Below are positions 51,331 to 64,000 of a DNA stretch of 64,000 nt, piece after piece (within the stretch, counting starts at the first letter, position 1; the number at the start of each line of letters is the position of its first letter). The DNA comes from Amblyornis subalaris. Its lineage: Eukaryota; Chordata; Aves; Passeriformes; Ptilonorhynchidae. The stretch is from contig JACAXG010000052.1 in assembly GCA_018881555.1 (NCBI GenBank), positions 124,001 to 188,000 on the forward strand, in the 5' to 3' direction. Position numbers and translations under genes: made by a program. Below the pieces are notes generated by a model, which saw only the letters and a list, made by a program, of their open reading frames with translations, was not told the DNA's origin and did no database searches.

Positions 51331-51785
51331 AAACATTGAGGTAACTGCGAAAACATTCTTTGTTAGATTAAAGACAGGGTATGAAATCCTGATATCATCC
51401 TGAATTAAGCTTGAGAATAAAATTCTTAAGGGTTTTGTACTTTTCTGAAAGTTTTTAAATGTTGGCTTAATGGCTTAATCTTGTCACTATGAAAAGATAA
51501 GTAAATGTAGCTGTATTTCATCAGCCGTTAAAAACAATTATGTCTCTTGCAACAAAATGGCAAGTGATCATTGAGATTAGCAATATGAGCAATATGATCA
51601 GCTAGGACCCAAAAGCAACTTCAGAAGAGGTCCCATCAAATCCATCAGAACCAATCTGTATCTTGGTTTTTCTTTATGAGGTCTTCTTTCTTCTGACATT
51701 AATGTTTGTTGACTGACACTTGCTATTAAGGTTGGTCTACTTCCTTCCCAGGAAGGAAGCAAGAAGTATGGACCTCAACCTCCAG

Positions 51786-51815
51786 TATGCAAATATTGAA
51801 TATGCAAATATTGAA
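51786..51815. repeat. exact 15-bp tandem duplication carrying two octamer motifs
   Basis: TATGCAAATATTGAA occurs twice head to tail. Each copy holds ATGCAAAT, the POU/Oct-factor octamer. Confidence 0.95.
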
Positions 51816-52952
51816 CCCAAATCCAATAGGCTTTAGGTTGCCCAGAAAATAAAAAGCGGCATTTGTTTTGTATTTCCATAACAATGCCTTTGCACTCATG
51901 CAGCCATATTCTTCCAGAAGCTTGTTTGTTTCTTTTATCTATTTTTTTTTTTTTTAGAAATCAGAGTAAGAAAATTTGAATAAGGATTTGAAGAAAGGTG
52001 ACTGAAACTTTGAAGGTGATTGAGGAGAGCATTTTCCAACTGTCAGGAGCAGCAGGGGAAAAAAATACAGAAATGCTTCCTTGCAATGGTACCTAATACA
52101 GGGAAAATTGTAGTGTTGCAGCTAATGGGAGAAAAAAAATGTATGTCCAAATACTAAGAGAGAAAAGGAAGATTAGGCAGACGAGGCTGTGAGACATTCT
52201 TATTGAAGAGTAAGAATTTGCATTTAACATGACAGAGGAAGCAGAGACAGTGATAGTATGGATAAACCAGCTGCAGTCTAGAAGCAATATCTTCGGTAGA
52301 CCCTTGAAATAAAATACCCGAAATATGGCTGCATGTAGTTTACAAGTTTTAGCACAGTCACAGTGATACACTGACACATTATATAACCATACACGTAGAA
52401 GATGCAGGAACTTTTGACTAAAGCACAGAGTAAAAATACGGTAGTTTTAGTGAACTGCATAGCACTACACAATGTTACATGTGGTTGCACATCTGTTTCT
52501 GAGTATTTGTGGGACAGAGGGCGGTATGGTTCTGCTCAGAGTGTGTCTTCAAGTATCCTGGCTANGGAAGAAGCTATTCTTGTGCAAGTTTAGGCAATGC
52601 ATGAAGTAATGTTCATAGGTCCTTATAATCAGTGTCAGGTTTTTTTGCTGAACATGTTACACTGACACCATTGTATGATAAAAATATTTCCTAATAGCAG
52701 TGTGGATGTTCTTTAATGAATCCCGCCCTTCCAAACACATCCCATGTAAAATAACTGCATATGATGAAGCAAGCTCATCCTTGGCATACACATATGGTAT
52801 TGCGAGAATCTGGCACACTGTGTTTCATTGCATTTAAGCCAGATAGCCAGAAGTAGCCAGAATTTTCATTTGGATACTATCCAACCATTGTTAATCATGA
52901 AACACATGGTACAACAAGTTGGCATTCATATATGTGAATAATGGAATACTTC

Positions 52953-53045
52953 TTTAATTATGTACAAAAATCCTAAATGAACTAGTTTTCTCTCCTTATA
53001 AAGTGCCCCTTCTGCATCTGTTTCAGCTTCCATTAAAGTCAAAGG
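52953..53045 (+). repeat. imperfect dispersed direct repeat, copy 1
   Basis: 'tttaattatgtacaaaaatc', 'ctaaatgaactagttttctc' and 'aaagtgccccttctgcatct' align base for base, with scattered mismatches, to 53583-53672. Confidence 0.75.
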
Positions 53046-53216
53046 AAAGCCTCCCATTGATTTCAGTCAAAGTCAGTTGAGTTTTATGAAATTCTTTTGC
53101 ATGATGGCTCCTAACTTCCTTGAAGTCTGTTGCAAATTTGTTCGACATGCAAAATGCTTGCCTCACAGCCTGTGATTCCATAAAGCTGCGCTGAGGACTC
53201 TTACTTATCTACCACC

Positions 53217-53236
53217 AAAAAAAAAAAAAAAAAAAA
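53217..53236. repeat. poly(A) run of 20
   Basis: Twenty uninterrupted A bases. No retrogene body was recognised upstream. Confidence 0.9.
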
Positions 53237-53582
53237 TCAGATAGACTAGACCGGCTTTAGAAAACATTTCATAGCTGCCCGAAAATTAGAATTAAGAGCC
53301 CAGGTAAATGCATAACACATCTGCTGTCTCACATGGAAAAAACCATTTAGTGCTCTTGAAGGAGTGTGTGAAGAATGTTTCTTTGAAAACCTCTTCCCTT
53401 CTAATAGACCAATATTATGCAATTGTTAAAAGCTAAGAATTTTGAGAAATATCAGGGAAGTGTTATAGAAAAATTCTTTTCTGCAGTTAAAATATATTCT
53501 TGCAAGCCTTAATATCAGTGCTATATCAGCATTCTTTGAGTTCATTGCAGAATAAACACATTTAACAACATATAATTAAACA

Positions 53583-53672
53583 TTTAATTATGTACAAATG
53601 TCCTAAATGAATTGTGTTTTCCCCTTAAAAAGTGTCTTTTGTATCTGATTCAATTTTCACCAAATCCAAAGT
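53583..53672 (+). repeat. imperfect dispersed direct repeat, copy 2
   Basis: 'tttaattatgtacaaatgtc', 'ctaaatgaattgtgttttcc' and 'aaagtgtcttttgtatctga' match copy 1 about 630 bp upstream. It is either an old segmental duplication or two copies of an unnamed short repeat. Confidence 0.75.
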
Positions 53673-53984
53673 TTAAGTACTATCAAAGATGGATGCAAAC
53701 TTCATACTATATGAGACAGATAGGTTTAAGCAGATGTATAAATGACACACAGGTAGAAATAGGTGAAAAGACTTTATAAAAGGCTNTATATGTTTTGACA
53801 AACTATCACATCATAGTGTATTCAAGAATTAAATAGGCTACTAGTTTCTTCCATAAGGGACGTACTGCTTCTAGCACTTAATTTTAAAAGTGTTTTGCAT
53901 TATGGGTTGACCAAGCAGTTGTCTTTACTCTCTCCTCCCCTTTCCATCTATATGGCAAGTGCACAGCACACTTCTTTGGGCACC

Positions 53985-54765
53985 TTTGTTGGTGACAGGT
54001 ACAGTGGTATTGAGTGCACCCTCAGCAAGTTTGCCAGTGACATCAAGCTGTGCAGTGNGGTTGACATGCTGGAGGGAAGGGATGCCGCCCAGGAGAACCT
54101 TGACAGGCTTGAGAGGTGGGCCCGTGAAATCTCATGAAGTTCAATGAGGCCAAGTGCAAGGTCTTGCACCTGGGTTGGCGCAATCCTAAGTACAAGTACA
54201 AGTTGGGCAGAGAATGGATTGAGAACAGCTCTGGGGAGAAACACTTGGGGACACTGGCAGAAAAGAAGCTTGACGTGAGCCAGCAACGTGCATTTGCTGC
54301 CCAGAAAGCAAACTTATCTTGGGCTGCATCTAAAGAGGCATGGCCATCAGCTNAAGGCAGGTGATTCTGCCCCTCTGCTCTGGTCTTGTGAGACCCCACC
54401 TGGAGTACTGCATCCAGCTCTGAGTCCTCCAACAGAGGAAGGACATGGACCTGCCGGAGTGACTCCAGAAGAGGAAGACAAAGATGATCAGAGGGTGTGA
54501 GCACCTCTCCCGNGAAGACAGGCTGAGAGAGTTGGAGTTTTTAGGCTGAAGAAGAGAATGCTTCAGGGAAATCTCATTGCAGACTTCCACTACCTGAAGA
54601 GACCCTACAAGAAAGCTGGAGAGGGACCATAGAGGGATCACATAGTGATAGATGAGGGGGTAATGGCTTTAAATTGAGAGAGATAGGGTTAGATTAGATA
54701 TTAGGAAGAAATTCTTTACTGTGAGGGTGGTAAGGTTTCTACACAGGAAGGGTAACTGCAGAGAA
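53985..54765 (+). mobile_element. CR1 LINE, RT C-terminal half to 3' region (plus orientation)
   Basis: The translated frame from about 54009 reads GIECTLSKFASDIKLCS, then LEGRDA and LDRLERWARE, which is CR1 reverse transcriptase around and after the catalytic box. A frameshift near 54125 moves to a second frame (MKFNEAKCKVLHLGWRNPKY, then GREWIE and AAQKAN). Nucleotide landmarks continue through 'tgagaccccacctggagtac', 'aagatgatcagagggtgtga', 'gacaggctgagagagttgga', 'taatggctttaaattgagag' and 'attaggaagaaattctttac'. It is truncated at both ends and lacks the 3' octamers. The box reads F-A-S-D instead of F-A-D-D (54030-54041), so a catalytic Asp is lost. The element is inactive. Confidence 0.95.
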
Positions 54766-57700
54766 AAATGGAACATTCTCTCCCAAACCTCTGACTTCAA
54801 GGATGACAACAGATAATTGACATGATCATACTTCCACTTCACAGTTCTGAAAATGGGTAGAATACTAATCCCTGCTTCCCAGAAATCCTCTGTGCTTTTA
54901 ATTCATCCCATAGGTTTAGAGCAAAGAGCATGGGATCATTCTACCCAATGAAGCACTGACATAATCTCTAAGAAGTGCAGCACTAATTGTAATGATGACA
55001 ATGATGATGACTAGTGAACATATGGAAAAAAAATCCAGCCTGACTTTCTCCTTGACCTCAGATCTGTCTCATCACAATGATACTGCCTCATAATCTGGAC
55101 TCTTAGTTGGAGTTGGCCACTGTCTCTTAAGTCTGTCCTGCTCACCTTGTTGCAACATGAGTCTGGGCACTGGCTGGCTGTACTGTCCTTCTGGCCCCTG
55201 AGTCTTAAGGAACAGCTGGCTATCAGTGAAAATTTGTTTGCCAGGTTCCAGAATAAGTTCATCCTTTACATTCAACCTAACAAATTAAGGGGAATCAATT
55301 TTACATTGGATTTGTAAATTTATGGAGGAACAAAATGAAAGTTAGTGGGTAGCACAGTTTGCTTATTAGGTATTTACTAACTTTGAATTAGCTGTGATAG
55401 TGGAACTTCACTTCAGGTTTTCCATACAGACAGAAAAAACCTTTTTTTTGNGAACATAACAGAATAAATATGGTAATGGTGTGCACTGATGTAGCATTGC
55501 TATCCTGGTGCCTTCTTATTCCCTATGTATGACATTCATTAAAAACTATAACTAGGCATATAAAAAGATGTTATTTTTTTATTTCAGAATTTGCATGTCC
55601 TTCTGTTTCATGAGCACAATTCTTTTGTTCTTTTACAATTTTTAATTGAATTCTTGGCTATAAAAAAAACCCAAACAACATTTGAGCACAGAAAGCAATA
55701 ATATTTATGACTTGTAGATGATTCAAGATGTAGAATCAAGATTCTCTGACATCTTGATCTCTCTCAAAGAGACAGTGACATCAAGATCACCTCAAACTCT
55801 CTAGAAAGTTTCCAGTGACAAAGAAAATTCATTAAGTTCTCTTCCTACAAACAGAATATAAATAGTGTGGAAGCATCTGAACATATTTTCCAGCTGCTGA
55901 GCTATACAAGTATTTCACAACCTTGGAAGAAGTTCTTGTTATCTAAACAGCAGTGTTATTACAGCTGATTAATCTTATCCTTGATATTCAACCAAACTAT
56001 AGAGTGATTCTTTCCTTCTACTTCCAGGCAATAGTGTAGACAATACAGAATGCACATGAACACAGCCTACAAATGACTTCTTGTTGTATAGGTTGTTATT
56101 ACTGTAGCAGACAACTTTGTAGATGAGATAAATGGTGGTGTTAGTTACACATTGTTACATTCCTTCTGAAAACAGTGCCTTGAGTCTCTGTTATTCTTTT
56201 ACTTTATTAGTAGAATATAAATCAAATTGGATGTAGTCAGAGTTCTGGGAAATGCTTATGGTGGAACAATTTATTGGCCAAATCTTAGGGTTTTCTAAAA
56301 GCAAAATTAGTCACTCCATGTGTGACTCAGTCAAACTCTTCATTCAGTGGAATCCCATGACCTCCTCCAGAATCAGAGACACTGAGAGGCTAAAGCCAGG
56401 TGAGACTAGTCCTACCCGTGATGTCATCCAACAGGCACACACACTGATGCTGCATCGCACTGGCCTTTACAAGAAAAACATGTGCTTCTTTCTCCAACTT
56501 TTAAACTGGAATTATCTGAACTGTAGCATGGAATCTAGATTGGGTTTGTTCTTACAGAAAACTTACTAAGACAAAGGGAGCATAAATATATAATGGAAAA
56601 CCAGATGACCATCAGTATGTTTGATCAGCACGGATCACAAGAAGCCATCTTGTTTGTAAAAATCCTTTTTCTGGTTTTCAGACTATTGCTCCCACACTAA
56701 ATTCTAATCAAGGAAGTCTTTTCGTAGAAGAAACTGAACAGTGCTTGACCACATTCTTGATGCATGCAGTTAATGAATGCCAGTTTCCTGGGATATGTCT
56801 TCTAACTTGAATTTGTATAGAACTTTGGCATAATGAATGCAGATTAGTAGTTATTCTGAAATCATAGTTCTTNGATTTGGAGAATAAAAAGAATGCTATT
56901 GAGACACAGATAGCAAAATCTTTTTCAAAATGCATTGACAGAGTCTTCCTCTTTTCTCCCCTCAAAATGAGCTTTAATAACTATTCAGTGCCTACCAATC
57001 TGATATGNGCATGGAAGTATTTGTAATAAAGAAAATGAACTAAAACATATAAGTCTATATTACACCTATCAAGTAAACACTANGTAATCAACCCTTATTT
57101 TTAAGGCCACTCCATTTTGGCTTTCCACAAATTTCACATAAGTTCAGCTTATCTGAAAAGCAGCTGTAAGGAAAATATCTGATTATTCTATAGAAGAGAA
57201 ACAGGAAATAGTGTACCAGCAGTTGTCATCTTTGAAAAGAGTTTCTGACCTGCATTAGGCTGCCTTTTAGCAATAATTAAAAAGGATTTAAAATTTTCCT
57301 TCCTCAGTCTTTCCTAGCCAATTTAGCAAAAACAAAACCACCCCTTTACAGAGAACGAGGAAGGATAGAGAGTATTGTAGAGGACGGGCTGTAGTCACAT
57401 ACAATGATTGGCAAGTGGGCTATGTTAAAAGGTGACAGGGCTATGATTTCTTAGAAAAATTGAAAACTGCAAAAGGTTGTGAATCTAGAATTAAGAAAAT
57501 TCCCATTTTTCTTTTTAAAATATCATCTACAGTCAATGTGGGTTTCTGCTGTTGCAAATAAAGTGGGTAATTTATGATTTTACTNTGCTGCAAATATACC
57601 ACATACTTAGGCACTAAATTTGCAGAGTAGTTCCTTTAGAATGCCTCATGGAGGAAAAAANCCCAAACCAAACAACCATCAGTCTCCTCTCCAAAAAAAA

Positions 57701-60700
57701 CCCCACCACATTGTTTTCATGAATGGGCTTACTGACTGAGGGCAATTAAAAAGTTTTACTTCTTTGAATCTTTATTTCCTTTGAGAATTTCAGAAAGATA
57801 ATGTAACATAAAATCCACCAGAATTAACTTATCCAGCTTCTTGAGACCTCCCGTTATATAAANCAATCCCTTCAAATAGGGTAACATGTCATCAACATCT
57901 TATAATAAAATCCCTCCTCCAATGTATTTGTCATTCTTATAAACACACTGCATCCTAAAACCTGAAACCATCAGCAACGAGTCTAGAGCAGAGAATCCTG
58001 AAAGACAGGACATGATTACTGTCAGCTCACATATCAGTACCAANCATTAACTGTGTGCCAAAATGTACTCTATCCCTGAGGCCCACTGATGTGGAACTGC
58101 CCAANTCTGTTACATTCTCCTCCTTGCTGAAACATCATGGCCACAATCAGGCTGACAATTCAGGATAGTCCCTCATCTGTGTGAATACCCACTCCTAAGC
58201 CTGGGAAATGACTGGGTGATTGAGAGCTGCTCTGCCTAAACTACAAGAGGGAATGCAGNGCAAAAGNAGGGCTGAATTCCAGTGTCTAGGAAAATTCTGT
58301 TACTGCCTAATTTACTAGTACCTTATAATTGTAACATGCAATGACTAGCAAGTCCTTGAGAAGTGCTTAGAGACAGGCAAGAGAGAGGTAATATTTATGC
58401 ACATACAGACTGATGATGGACATTCAATTAAGGATTGTTTCCTGTAAGGCATCAAAAGCAACTGTCTTGGGGCAGTTATAACACCACATTTAACAAACAC
58501 AGCTCTTTTATGTTAAATGCCCTTGACTGGACCATTTCCTTCTCTGTACATGAAGCTTTAATAATATGGGAGCAATAATAAAAGGATACACTCATTTTAC
58601 ATAACATCAGTAAACCAAGATAGATTATTATATTTGTAGTTTAAGCCTGTAATTAGAAACCAGGACTGCTTTCACCAGTGTCAGTGAGAATTTCATCAGG
58701 ACTGATGCTCAAACTCAAGAACAGAAGAAGTGCTGTGGCATGAGCTGCTAAAGTCCATCTGAGATTAGGCTGCCTGCCAAAATGGGAAGCAGTTCAGGTA
58801 CTTCATTTGCACCAGCACTAGCCTCTGCTTGGTGGAACAGAAGCAATAGCATGAGCTGATGTAGTTGAAAAAACAATAACATAAAAACAATATTAACCAC
58901 CACTAGATAATTAATCTGATGCAGTTGATTGCACATTCTGAAGCAACATAATTCTGGCATGGGAAAGATGACAAGATCACCACTCATATCTTAAAGACAC
59001 TTATGAAATCACCTCCAATCTTATTTTCACTTTGATCTTCACTAAATGTTATATTTTCAAAACTCCATTTTAACAAAATTTCATAAGCAATTTTAAACAA
59101 ATGACATAATTTTATTGACATTTGACCAATTAAAGTACATTTCTAATCATTGCTGCAAGAAGAGCTTTAAGTAAAATGACATATCTCCAACTAATACTTT
59201 TTTAATTCTTGGTCTTAAAATATGTATTACACAAATGACAAGCAGGGTCAAAGCAAATTGCACTTTATAAACTCAAGTTTGAGACATCAAACAAGAATTC
59301 ATAAATCCAATATAAATGAAAATGCTTAACTTAAATTTGCTCCATCTCTGGTCTACCTTATAGAGATAAGAAGGGAAGACTGCAATTTTAATTGGTCCAA
59401 TAAAGTTGGCTTGTGTTATGGTAAAGGAACACAAAAGCTAGATCAAAGCCAGCCTGCCTAACAGGCCTGTCAATATCACCACTGAGACAGCAGCAGTTGC
59501 CCCTGCAGCAGAGCAGTCAACACCAGGAATGCATGTTGTTATACGCAAAGCAATCTTTAAGCACTTCTATTTATTGCTTTGCAAAGACCTTCCTCAGCTC
59601 AAGCTGCATCAATGTTAAGCACGTAGGAAAAAGCATAATGCATGGAAAGAGTGGAGAGAAAAACAAATATCATTCCTTCCCCTGTGTGTAAATGTCAAAA
59701 TGGAGTTTCCAGCATTCTTTGCCATAAATTCTTCCATTCATTTTTTAATCAAGTTCTGAATGACTTTATTACACTTTGTGCTATCTGCTGGTTCTGTCTT
59801 GTTTTACAATGATTTATAAGTGAAAGTTAAAAACAAAGTAAAATGGCAATATATCCCTGGCAGGTAAGTAGGAAAACGAATGTACTTGAACACCACAAAA
59901 GCTTCCTTCATTCTGAAACAAAGAGAAAGGAGGTTTGTACATGATGTACCTCTTCTTCCTTTTCTTTCAGTGAGGTCACCTCCTTACTGCCTAAATCTTG
60001 TTTCTAAGAACAAGCTTGGCTCTGAACTTGGAAGCAGCCCTGCCTGGTAGACTGCAGAGATACTCTGAATCAGCTCTGGAAATCCCCCTGCTGCAGGAGT
60101 CTCTGTGTCCACCTACCTAAAGAATTTGTAGAATCTCTCTTCCCAAAGCATGGCAGCACCTCATAACACTGATATAGAAATACTGCAGTTTTTTTTTTTA
60201 CTGATGAGCAAAACATTTTCACAGAAGCTACTTTCTCCTATGTAAGGCAAGAATTCTGCAACAGACCAGTAAAGCAAAGCTAACCCTGGCACATCTCAGG
60301 TGAGCAGTCCAATGCCCAGTTCCTGAGGTTTTGCTAATTAATCTGTAAAAATGGCCAAACCCTCTACCTTCTGTGGACTCTAAATAGATTAGCTGCTTGG
60401 AACCTGTCTTCCATCTGGCAGAACTAAGCCCAGCTTGAGATGTGAGGGGTGCAGCCAGACTTCTAAGGCTTTGTCTCTATTGGTAAATAAAGCCAGGCCA
60501 GAAATCAACCTCAAACACTGGACCCAAGCAAGGAGCCCTTTTCAGTCGCCAATTCAGAAGACATGCTACAGCTCCTGCAAGGCTGCAGCCTGCATGTATA
60601 CAATCTCCACATCCCAGCGTCCTTGCAAAGCAAAGCTGTGCTCGCAGCCTAGGTAGGGGCAAGAACAAATTCTAATCTAATCTAATCTAACCTGGATAAC

Positions 60701-63700
60701 TGGTTGGTCAGGACTTCAGCCTGCACCAGAGCATGCAACAGAAAAGAAGTGTGAATGCTGCCTTACAAAGCTCAAAATATGGAAAAGACTGGTAAAGCAA
60801 CCAGAAGGAGAAGCAATAAGCTCCTACTTTGTGTGAGAGACTAGGTCTTATTTGTGGCATACATATTTATATCTATTTCAGAGGCAGTTTGTGCAGTGCT
60901 CTCAAAGCTCCAGATTAAGATCATTTTAGAAACAAAGACTGTGCTTGTTATCTGTTTCTTCTAGGGTCTGGCATCACTGTGGATTTTTTTTTTGAAAATT
61001 GTTTTAATGATTACAATTGCAGCCAAGCCTCCATCATAACACAACAATGACATCAAATGAGAACAATAACAAAAATCCAGAAGAGTAAGTGAAGCATACA
61101 AATAACTTTCTGGTTTGTTTTGAAGTGACACCATTATTCAATCACTGAGAATCTACAAGGGAAAGCTACCAAATGAATAGAACAACAGAACAGGCATGGC
61201 CTTCGGAATTACCAAATGCAGGACAAAAAAAAGTGGAGCTAAGGGAACTAAACACAGATGAATGTAAAGCAAAACCAAACCTTATGAATAAGTTGTTCCA
61301 GTGTGCAGAGTCCTAAGTGCTTGAGCCAGCTTCGGCTAAAGTACACAAACAGAGCAGTCATTGGAGTTCTTCAACAGTCAAGTCACTTGGAAAAACACAA
61401 GCAGCTATAAATCAAACAAGCCACGTGCTTGTGGGCATATTTCACATAGAGGGTGCATTGAGATAGACCTGCAAGGACATGATTACAATAGCCAAGAAAC
61501 TGAGCTTTTTTTTTTTCCTTTTTTAATGTTTGGAAAGCACCTAGAACTTTGTGATTGCTACCCAAAAACACATAGTTACAATAACAACTGCAAATGTGTA
61601 AAGATTAAAAATGATTGCCAAGATAAAAATGAGAGGAAAATAAAAAAAATGGGGTAAGCAGATCTGAGCCACTGTCACAGCACATAAGTATGTAATGCTG
61701 GAACACACTCAAAATCAAATCAAATTTGTATTTCTACCAGGCTGTTACATTGGTACCTAAATATGGAACAAACAGTGACAGGCTCATTTCCACTTCTGGG
61801 TTGTGAGTGTTGATAGCTGTATGGCTCTGATGGATAACTGCAGATATAGGATAAGAAAGCAGGGAAAAATAATTACTACAAGAAATCACATGGTAGTCCC
61901 CAGAATTGAATTTCCTGAAAGGAAAACTTGGCAGTGCACACTCCCATAAGTATGAAAACAAAGCGGATATCAGCAGAGTCCGATATTGTGGTACTGCTTT
62001 AAAAAAAAGGCTACACTGCAATGATAAAACTCAAAACCAGAAGGACAAACATGAGTGTCAGTGAAAGAATGTGGAAAAAAAATAGTGAAAATCACAGCAA
62101 ATTTAACATTTACCAAATTCTTCAGCAGGCAGGACAGTAAGGACACACTGACGTAGGACACTTGATTCAGTATAGTCAAATGAAAGAGCTATGAGTATTA
62201 AAAAGATAATACAATGATCCAAATTGAGTTAAACTACTTTCTCCATTATCCATAAAGTGATTAAAGCTTCCCAGGCACAGCCATGTGCAATGAAAACTCT
62301 TCAGGAATCTAAAAGAGAGAAAGGAGCTGTTTCGAATTACAAATGTCCTTCCCACCTACAACCTGAGCTCTGCTGCTGACCACAGACTAAACTGAGACAT
62401 GACCAAACTAAAGGACTGCAAACAATACACGTAGAGGCAACTTTCATTCTAGCATGAAGTAGAAGTCTCAGCTACTTTGTTGCAAAACATTATACCCCTA
62501 TCACTTACATTTTTACACAACAGTACAGCATTTGCAGCACTCACATCGCAGATGGGAAATGTGTGTCCAACTCCTTCTTCAGACTAAGAGGATTTAAACC
62601 TACATCTTTCACCTCCAAGGCAACTGCACCAATTTTTAGACTAGACATGCTCTATCTTGTCCTTAGTCATCCACTGAAATAAGGAGTTGAAATCCTGTCA
62701 TATTTAATTTAGTAAAAGTATTGCAACTGAATTCTAGCAGCCAGGGCATCACTCAAATTGGCTGCTCTTTAGGAGTCGAAAAGAAATAATGGAAGTTTCA
62801 GTCAAAGCAACTAAACAAAGCTAGTTTAATTTTTCAATTAAAACTAAAAAGCTCTAATCTATACTATATCATGCACGGAGATGTCACCAAACTGGAGTAC
62901 AAAATCTTCACTTTGTCCAGAATGTTTTCCTTCTTGGGCAAAACTGTGGAGGTTATTCATCAAGATTTTAGAAGACACCATGCCAAAACTATCACTAAAG
63001 TTCAGTACTTAGTAACTTTCATCTGTGCCCATTCCTCCGGACCATAATGCTCTATCAAATTACCAACTTTGATCTCTGAACTTCATTGTTTAGTCCTATC
63101 ATCTAGCATGAGAGATGAAAAAAATCCCTGTACTTTTCTCATTTGTCATTAATATTTTAATCTGTTCACGGAACAACAACTGTGGTGTGCGAGTTATAAC
63201 AGCAACACAAACATGCATGCCATTTTAACATTTCTAGGTATGCCATTTCAGATCATGAAACCACTAACTTCAGAAATCTGAATAGGCAATACTTGATAAA
63301 TGCTTGGAGACTTAAGGGGAAAATTGATGTGTTCTAGAAAGCATTGTTCGTAATTCAAAGAAAGAAGCTCGGATATTTGTGTTTGAAAAAAGTGAGCATT
63401 CTTTGTAATGTGATGTTTCCACAAGAATGGGTGCAATGTTTAATATAGTTTAAGAACCCATTTTCTCTCCTCATTCTGGAGGGTTCCATGAAAGTTGAAG
63501 ACTTCAATCTGACTCCACCAGAAAAGGCTAGTTTCTGAATTACAGCCAGAAAACTCATATGACTTTGCCAAAAAAATAGAAAATTATCTTTGTAGTCCAA
63601 ATATAACAGAAACTATGAGGTAAGTTCTGATAAATCCTATTACACGATCTTAGGTGATGTCTGGGTAATATGTAGAAGTTAGGCTTGTGTTTGTTATTTT

Positions 63701-64000
63701 TTACTAGAAATAATTTGTAGTAAATATTGTTTATGTGACCCAAAGAGTTTCTTTGCTATGACCAAAGCACACAATAGCAGTGATGTTACTGCATATTTCC
63801 TTTTACTCTTACCCTTCCATATCTTTCCTTTATCCATGAAAACAACATACGCTTCATTTCTGTTTTCCTTTAACAAAACCCAGGCTTAACCCCAATTGTT
63901 GTCATGTGCCTTCATTTCAGTTGGTACTGATTTTGTTTTTCTTGGACCCAACGAAAGCTAGGCATACTGAAACATAGCTTACTTCATGTCAAAATATATT
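54766..64000. other. AT-rich non-coding stretch to the window end
   Basis: No gene, RNA gene or transposon recognised. There is a TAATC run at about 60671-60690, poly(T) runs near 60190 and 60983, and less AT-rich patches at 60000-60130 and 60420-60660 without a supported exon. A cluster of isolated N bases lies between 57007 and 58267. Confidence 0.5.
60671..60690. repeat. (TAATC)n pentanucleotide repeat
   Basis: Four consecutive TCTAA/TAATC units. Short. Confidence 0.8.

Larger units (their letters stand above)
51331..53984. other. AT-rich non-coding stretch with small duplications
   Basis: No gene recognised. It contains the octamer tandem (51786-51815), the paired imperfect repeats (52953 and 53583) and a 20-base poly(A) run (53217-53236). 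Sequence at about 53025-53080 ('cctcccattgatttcagtca') resembles an old amniote 'CCCATTGACTTCAATGGG' repeat. Confidence 0.5.

Noticed and set aside
53217..53236. Poly(A) run as a possible processed pseudogene tail
   Set aside because: No gene-like body upstream and no flanking target duplication seen.
1..64000. CRISPR array, operons, tRNA/rRNA genes, phage or plasmid modules
   Set aside because: No regularly spaced repeats, no ribosome-binding-site-linked genes and no cloverleaf or rRNA cores. Sequence texture and repeats are avian.

Overview
This window looks like bird nuclear DNA. It is AT-rich and CpG-poor, it carries many stop codons in all six frames, and its recognisable repeats are CR1 LINE fragments and avian-type endogenous retrovirus LTRs. 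These LTRs have the TGTCCTGG...CCAGGACA type of ends common outside the galliforms. About fifty isolated N bases show that this is a draft consensus. I found no confident protein-coding gene, no tRNA or rRNA gene, no CRISPR array and no operon. The longest open frames sit in repeats or in low-complexity sequence. The window is best read as intergenic or deep intronic DNA of a gene-poor chromosome segment.

Layout. 1-1.3 kb: a decayed CR1 ORF2 piece (+) and a CR1 3' end (-). 5.28-5.86 kb: a solo LTR (-) with TATA and poly(A) signals. 10.2-12.6 kb: the repeat hot spot, with two CR1 3' ends (-), then a CR1 (+) split by a 654-bp solo LTR (-) flanked by an exact 6-bp target duplication. 12.6-19.4 kb: AT-rich sequence with one possible exon (-, 18.4-18.6 kb). 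19.4-19.8 kb: an old CR1 (+). 22.0-22.1 kb: a possible 111-nt exon (+). 24-26 kb: simple repeats. 27.5-28.1 kb: a stretch with conserved-element character. 29.0-29.4 and 33.9 kb: probable ancient amniote repeats. 34.0-34.5 kb: a C-rich patch followed by a long purine tract. 37.2-37.5 kb: a CR1 3' end (-) and a perfect hairpin. 41.6-42.0 kb: a solo LTR (+). 50.7-51.3 kb: the best candidate for a conserved developmental enhancer. 51.8-53.7 kb: small duplications. 54.0-54.8 kb: CR1 reverse-transcriptase C-terminal part (+) with a lost catalytic residue. 54.8-64 kb: ordinary AT-rich sequence.

Nothing here works together as a pathway. The biological content is transposon history (insertions nested in older insertions), possible cis-regulatory DNA and a few exon-like open segments with splice signals. 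None of the exon-like segments matches a protein I recognise, and they do not share a strand. No new biological system is visible. The points most worth checking are the 50.7-51.3 kb block, the 22.0 and 18.4 kb exon candidates and the nested LTR/CR1 pair.
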